Source: Zygnema cylindricum (lineage: Eukaryota > Streptophyta > Zygnematophyceae > Zygnematales > Zygnemataceae). Taken from it: DNA of 64,000 bases. Made by a program: the position numbers and the translations under genes. Of the stretch, positions 58,369 to 64,000 are shown one piece after another; position 1 is the first letter of the stretch, and each line of letters starts with the position of its first letter. Where the stretch lies: positions 175,467-239,466 of the forward strand of contig JBBHKE010002640.1 in assembly GCA_037447655.1 (NCBI GenBank), in the 5' to 3' direction. Under the pieces are notes generated by a model, which saw only the letters and a list, made by a program, of their open reading frames with translations, did not search any database and was not told the DNA's origin.

Positions 58369-61300
58369 TCACTTCTTCATGCAACCCAACTGTGAATAAT
58401 GAAATTCCACTTGAAGACGGCGATGTAGAGGAACTCGTCCCATCAATCCTTTCGCAATGTCCTTCTCCAATTCACCGAGAGGAAGGGCTGCAAAAAAATC
58501 TTTAATAAACTGTCCGCACATTTTCATTGGAGGCATGTCTTCCGCAAACTCCTCCACAGCTTCGGTACAAAGTTCACGAGAAGATTCCTCAATTGCAGAA
58601 GTGGAAGGCAGAGTTTCCTTAGACTCTTGTACTTCCACTTGAGGGACTTTACTTTGAGTAGCAGTGACAGGAGAAACGGCAGAGGTGGAAGGAGAGAGTC
58701 TGCAGTTTAAAGAAAGAGAAGTGGTTTCAAAAGGAGAGGCTATTGCCGTTTCTGAAGGAGAAGCTGTGGGTGGTTTCTTAACTCGAGTTAAACAGCTATT
58801 TGTATCAAATCGCAGAATATAAGCCTGTTTACAACCTTCATAGAGTCGCTCTCCCAGGGTATCCACTATATAGCATATTGAATCTTCAACGACAAGGACA
58901 AAGAAATGGTCGTTCCAGCTTATTATATAAACGCCAGGACCTGAATTGGATACCTCTTGCCATATACTATCAAAAGACATCGCATCGTCCAGAAAACTGA
59001 GACTTTCCGATATATCCTTTTTGTCGCCTTTCACAGACGGCCGGAAAAACCCAACAAAAGATCTGTCTGAAACCATATTTAAAGTTCCATTCCTGGATTC
59101 TACGACAGTCTCCAAATCAAAATGTTTATCTGCAAACCTTAATTTGTATGTATCAACTTCGCAAAGTCTTCTCCATTCTGCTGACCCCTCTCTGATAATA
59201 TCGTCGAATTCTGCTTTTGTGGGCATGCTGGAGGGATGAGAGAGAAACCATTCTGCAACGAGGACCACAAGGGAAGCACATGCTCCTTCTCCTGCGGCTC
59301 TTTCATGGCACTGATCGATACCCGCAAAAAACACATCAGTTTTCAACTTCACCGCTCCTTCGCGAGAAACGAGTTCCTTAGTTTCCCACTTTCCAACACT
59401 GAAAGCTTCGCCAAAGACACTGCTCACAAGATCATCGATACTCTCTGAATTTGCTTTTCTCTGCACATAGTCAACACGAGGCAGTCAAAAATATTAGAAA
59501 AGTTCAGCGATCCGTCTGCAAGGTTACTACTCATCATATACAAACATAGAAAAGCAGTAGACAGTCATAAGTACATGTCATAGACACAAGAGACATCATT
59601 GACATAGCAATCCATGCACAGAAACAAAAACTCAATTGAAGGATGATTCTGATTGGTAAAACGACCAGTATAGACATTAACTGCAATAACATGATATAGG
59701 AAACTCACACTTAATTTCTGTAAATGCAGTGGATGCTCTGCCTCCGCCTCCTCTGCTTTCCTTCTGTCCCAGTCAATCTCATCACCACCATCCTCACCGT
59801 AAGCCTTATTCAAAAGAGGTTCCTCCATCATTTTCGGAGATCGGTTTCCAAGCTTCCGTTTACCCATTATTGCCCACCCTCCACCGCCTCCTGGAATCTT
59901 CAATGCTAAACCAGCCCCGATTCCAGAACGTACATCTGGACCTTCTTCTGAGTCTGAAAGAGATTCCTGCTCTCCTTGAGGTGGCGAACTATTACCTGTA
60001 ACTAAAGACTCGGGTAACAAAGGTTTGGTTGAACCACCGAAAGAAAGGGACATTCCAAAAAAGCGTCTGCTTTGCTGCGTTTGCTGTTGTTGTTGTTGAG
60101 TCGAGGGGTGAGGAGAGGGAGGAGCAAGTGAACCAGAATTTTCATCATCTGAAGAGGAAGCAGATTCCATATGTAGCGTTGAGTTCCCGGGAGAGGTAGA
60201 ACTTGTGGAGGAATCATCCGAAGAATCTGTAGGCCCTGAAACAGGGATAAGGGCTGGGACGGGCAAGTCATTCTGAACGGCTAAATTTACACCTACAATT
60301 CGACCATAGCGTAAAGAATCGTCATCATCACAGTTTTCATCCTCTGTTTCATCTCCCGCAAATGAAGATGGCACAGAAAGATCTAATGCATCCAAAAGCC
60401 GTTTCTGGTTTAAGTAGGAAGAGTTTTCTTTCACACTATTACTCCTCCCTCTTGACAAAAAGTTTCCAAGAGCCAGTCTTCCGGCTGGAGGTCTAGGAGC
60501 AGTTTTATCCTTTTCTCTAGGTGACTTCTCAGTAACTTCGTTTTTCTCTAAAGGCTCTTCATATTCTGTATCCAACGATGGAAATGGCTTATTTTTTCCT
60601 TTACTAAAATTCACGTTGGGAGGAGGTGATCCTGCCAAAGTACATTCTACCACAGATCCAACTGAATAGGCTCGAGTTGGTTGGGATTCCATGGACTCGA
60701 CATCATCATTAACATCCTCCATATGTAGAGTTACCTGAAAAACAACAAATGTAAACATTAGACTGCAATTCACCAGAATGACAAACAACTGTCAAAGAAA
60801 TACAAAAATCTAAAGTGAACGAGTAAGGTGCAAATATCAAGCGAGACAAAAAAAACTGCAGGGTTCCGTCACGAGAAAAGGAAACAGACTGCAGAAGGTA
60901 AGGACAGCAGAGGGAGAAGACAAGGAGAGAAGTGAAAGACATGAGGATACATGACAGTGACACTAACAGTGGTCTAGTAACTAAACCTGATAGTCCTGTT
61001 AAACTCACCATGAGTGAGCCCACGGTTTCGGCGCCACCTTCTCCTTTGCTGACCTGGAAGAGTTCAGTTCTCCTTGCTATTTCTGAAAGACCTACAAAAC
61101 TCGCAAGATCCACTACCACCGTCCCAAGCGTTACCGGTTTGTCCATGGCTGTGCCAATCACCTGCACGACAAAGATTAAACAACCAACTTAAAATATATC
61201 AACAAAAAAGTAGATACAAAACGAGCCAGACTAAGCTTCACAAATCGGTAACCTTGTCTAACATTGAAACTTCCTATGATCAAGGGGAGAGAGAGAGAGA

Positions 61301-61839
61301 TGAGGGAGAAAGAGAGAGAGAGGGAAAGAAAGAGAGAAGGATAGGAAGTTACTCTTATTTCCACGAATCTAACCAAGCTTACAACAATTAGCAAACACTG
61401 GTCACCTCATAAAAATATACATATAGACAGATAACGATTAGAAAAGACAGCAGTGACAACTCACCTTCCGGAGGACGAAATGCACTTCCCATGACTGAAA
61501 TGATACTTCTCGTTGCTGTCCGTTTCCCTTCATGGACTGCACTAAAACACACACATTCGTAAATTCTTCATCCCATAGAATAAAATCACCAGAAGACTTA
61601 AGTGCTGTACGTCCTCGTTTCAAACTTTTTCTTAAAGTAAAAGGAGAAGACGTCTTTGGACCCTTCCATTTCACATCCACATAACAACTTGCGGTTTCAC
61701 CGTCTTCAGGAAACAATGTGGCTCCTCGAAACTCGTGGACGGTAAAAGAAACTGAAACCTTTCTGTTTAATACTGGTCCAGCGGAGGGACGAGTCGGCCA
61801 TCGCATGATAGTAATTGGCATAATGTTTCTTTTAGACAA
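58369..61839 (-). CDS. Plant NT-C2 (EEIG1/EHBP1 N-terminal) domain protein, 4 exons
   Basis: Exons: 61,465-61,839; 61,009-61,161; 59,709-60,734; 58,369-59,460. All junctions are phase 0 GT-AG and give 881 residues. Residues 1 to about 165 form an NT-type C2 domain (MRWPTRP, VSVSFTVHEFRGA, LWDEEF, VVVDLASFVG), expected to act at membranes. The middle (about 177-518) is a Ser/acid-rich linker with GNFLSRGR and a Gln run. The C-terminal block (about 530-730) is strongly conserved in plant homologues: KLKTDVFFAGIDQ, RAAGEGACASLVVLVAEW, KHFDLETV, GVYIISWNDHFFVLVVED and IDTLGERLYEGC. The biochemical role of that block is unknown to me. Translation starts at the first ATG of exon 1; a second ATG lies six codons later. 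The last 103 bp are also present at 52,393-52,495. Confidence 0.92.
61286..61340. repeat. GA-rich microsatellite in intron 1 of the NT-C2 gene
   Basis: Interrupted (GA)n in the intron 61,162-61,464. Confidence 0.9.
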
Positions 61840-63039
61840 ATAAAGTACGCTATGTAAAAAAAAGAGAGTAGGTTATGTTTTCTTTTCAAGCCTCTAAATG
61901 TTTCTCAACTTCTCGTAGACTGAAACCTTGGCTTTTGGAACAGCTTCCTCACTAATTATCACTCGGATGTCGAGCTATTATTATTAATAATAAACTAAAA
62001 TTGATTTGTGAAAAGAGTATGTCAAACTTTCTGCTCTGTAGAAAAATAGCTTAAGTATATACACTTGATTCAGAATCATTCATATTTATTACCAAACCGC
62101 GTTGATTCTAGTTTGCTTTAACATTTGGCAAGGAAACAAATTGCTTCTCTTACACCCTAACTGCTGCAAGCAGATGAGTACCAGGCTACCAGCTACATAG
62201 CCAAGCAGCTTCAACACTGCTGCAGGAATCTTGGCAGCAATTTGATTTTGTCTTCCAAGACCTTCTTTGTCCTTGTCCCTTAGTCATGTGGTTTCCACAG
62301 CTAATAATGTGACTGCCACAAATCAAAGTAATCGTACAGGAAAACGTACATATCGTACAGCCGTCTGTACGATTGTTGCGACACTATTGGCCAGTAACGC
62401 CACAATATGTATCATATGCCCTACCAGTGGTGCAGTATTCCCTTACATCACAATATGTGATGTCTACATCATCTGCATTTGAATCAAACATGCATGGACG
62501 GAAAAAGGTACAGCTGTAACCTAATGTAGCTTTATCGTACACTTTATGGTACACTTAAGGGGCAAATAATGTCTACGATCAATCTAATTGATATTTCGAC
62601 AGCCTTGTATGTCATGTTTGTATTTGTACAATTGTACGAATAACCGTGTTCTGAGAGATATCAAACGCCCAGCGTAAATAAGGACACACAATTATGTATT
62701 CATAACAGCTCGGCTTTAAACAAGTAAAAAGTACAAACGCTTGACGTTTTCTCACCGACTTCCACGGTTAACACCTTTCGGTTCTATGCCCAACCAGCGA
62801 CGAGCGTGTCAAGTGCGAAATCTTACTTTGAAGGTCTGTTCTCCCAAATAGCTCCACGTAAATCGCGTCGTTTCTGTTCGTACAGTACCAAAATCTGTAG
62901 GGAGACGTTTTAAATCATCTACAAGAACTGACCGAAAATCTGCGATGAACCAATCACCTTGCAGCGGTCGAGTGTCACGTGGCAAGTGTCGGTGAAACGT
63001 CCACCTCCTCCCGTCGACAAACATAAAATATTCAAGTCA
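61840..63039. other. Upstream region of the NT-C2 gene
   Basis: No second gene is supported. GTAC-rich sequence lies at 62,325-62,660. Open frames at 62,267-62,482 (+) and 62,809-63,024 (-) show no recognisable similarity. The promoter of the NT-C2 gene should lie in the first few hundred bases, but I see no clear motif. Confidence 0.55.
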
Positions 63040-63656
63040 GGCCTGTTCTCCATTAGGCGGTCCCAGTAAACATGCGGATACGTCTATTTCTAGTGTTTAC
63101 TGGCACGGCCTTCCATTATGTCGTGCCAGTAGACATCGTTTCTCAATTATGATTGGCGCCAGTAGGTTTGTTTTCAGATTCTTAAAATCTATAAATATTC
63201 TTCAAGCTGAAAATCTGTACGTAATATTTGTACGGGTGGAGGTAGTTAATGATTCGTACGAAAATTTTGCGACCAGATTTTCATTTTGAAATTGAAAATC
63301 AAAATTTCGGAACGTAATGTCAAAAAGGCGCCGCAAACTTTTAAGGTCAGCGGATGTCAGAAGGAGCGTGCGAAGATATTTCGGTTGACCTTCATACACC
63401 ATGGCGGAAGGCACATGGCGTGTACGACGTGTTCGATTCACATTGCCTGTTCGTGGTGGATTTTTTTTCTAATTTTCACGTGTACCAATGGTACGCGACC
63501 AGTGTGAAGAAACTCTCCTCCCGAGGAGAGTCTCTTCACACTGGACGATGTGCGTGATTGCCTCGCGAATCTAAAAAAGTGAAAAATCCAACGGTCGACA
63601 TTTACGCCTATAATATCGGAGCCATCCAGTAGACATGTTTCGTCATGTTTTGTCAT
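63040..63656. mobile_element. Harbinger-like MITE, right end missing
   Basis: The left end GGCCTGTTCTCCATTAGG and about 550 bp of interior match 41,550-42,150, including an imperfect hairpin at 63,505-63,541. Similarity stops after GACATGTTTCGTCATG, so the right terminus is lost. Confidence 0.75.
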
Positions 63657-64000
63657 AACTTTTAAAATATAACTCCAAATAGCGTGATTCTTTTGCGGAC
63701 GTCTACCAAATTTAGTACTCTATAATCATAACACCTAAATATCCCTTTATAAACAAGTTCGATCCGCTATTGCTGTTACATGCAACATTATTGAAGACGC
63801 GTCAGCACGACATCGGAAATATCGGGAATGGATTCGTGGATTTAATTCTCCGATTTTCCTACAATTGCAACGGGAGCCAATTCAATATCTAATCCAAGGT
63901 TTTTTTTAGGAGATGGTTCTCAATGGAAACGTCACACTAAATCATTTCCGTATTATGTCATTCCCACAATTTCACCAAGGAAGTTAACGAGATGCTCCAC
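63657..64000. other. Right-hand end of the window, nothing recognised
   Basis: No open frame, repeat or element terminus that I can support. Confidence 0.5.

Larger units (their letters stand above)
55273..58471. repeat. 3.2-kb segmental duplication, copy 2
   Basis: Near-identical to 49,289-52,495. This copy is continuous with the intact NT-C2 gene on its right, so it is the likely source copy. Differences noted include an 8-bp deletion near 55,370 and scattered substitutions. Confidence 0.95.

Noticed and set aside
62267-62482. 71-codon open frame on +
   Set aside because: No similarity, no splice context, and typical of chance frames in this region.

Overview
This is intron-rich, AT-rich nuclear DNA from a streptophyte: a land plant or close algal relative, probably not a seed plant. 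The evidence is two large plant-type genes with GT-AG introns, a MER3/ROCK-N-ROLLERS meiotic helicase and an ATX1/ATX2-class trithorax methyltransferase with the order PWWP, FYRN/FYRC, PHD, extended PHD, SET. A third gene is a plant-type NT-C2 protein. A fragment resembling arsenic methyltransferase, a gene better known from algae and non-seed plants than from seed plants, leans the same way but weakly. I cannot name the species.

Layout. Positions 1-3,180 are a degenerate satellite, low-complexity AT DNA and long (TA)n runs. Positions 3,189-8,992 are a stack of nested transposable elements: two hAT-type elements in opposite orientation, carrying or flanked by TA-target (mariner-like) and 3-bp-target (Harbinger-like) MITEs. 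The MER3 gene follows on + (9,388-22,567). A 2.5-kb intergenic gap separates it from ATX1, which is convergent on - (25,031-39,761, 22 exons resolved). From 39,762 to 49,288 there are further MITEs and one 4.4-kb hAT element with exact 8-bp target duplications and a decayed transposase. A 3.2-kb block (49,289-52,495) is repeated almost identically at 55,273-58,471. The second copy runs into the 3' end of the NT-C2 gene (58,369-61,839, -), so the first copy carries an orphan tail of that gene. Between the copies lies the 5' part of an arsenic-methyltransferase-like gene with nothing recognisable after its second exon.

How the genes relate. MER3 (meiotic crossover helicase) and ATX1 (histone H3K4 methylation) are both chromatin/DNA proteins, but nothing shows co-regulation. 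They are convergent neighbours with separate promoters. The NT-C2 gene is independent.

The most informative observations are structural. Several element insertions are proven by paired target duplications plus an empty site in a relative inside the same window. A MITE interrupts a short open frame at a TA. The 3.2-kb duplication begins exactly at an element terminus. Decayed copies of MER3 exon 1 lie in MER3 intron 1. I found no CRISPR array, rRNA or tRNA, and no clearly new multi-gene system. Splice junctions were read by eye. Those of ATX1, the NT-C2 gene and MER3 exons 1-29 are phase-consistent; the MER3 junctions between 18,735 and about 20,690 are not resolved.
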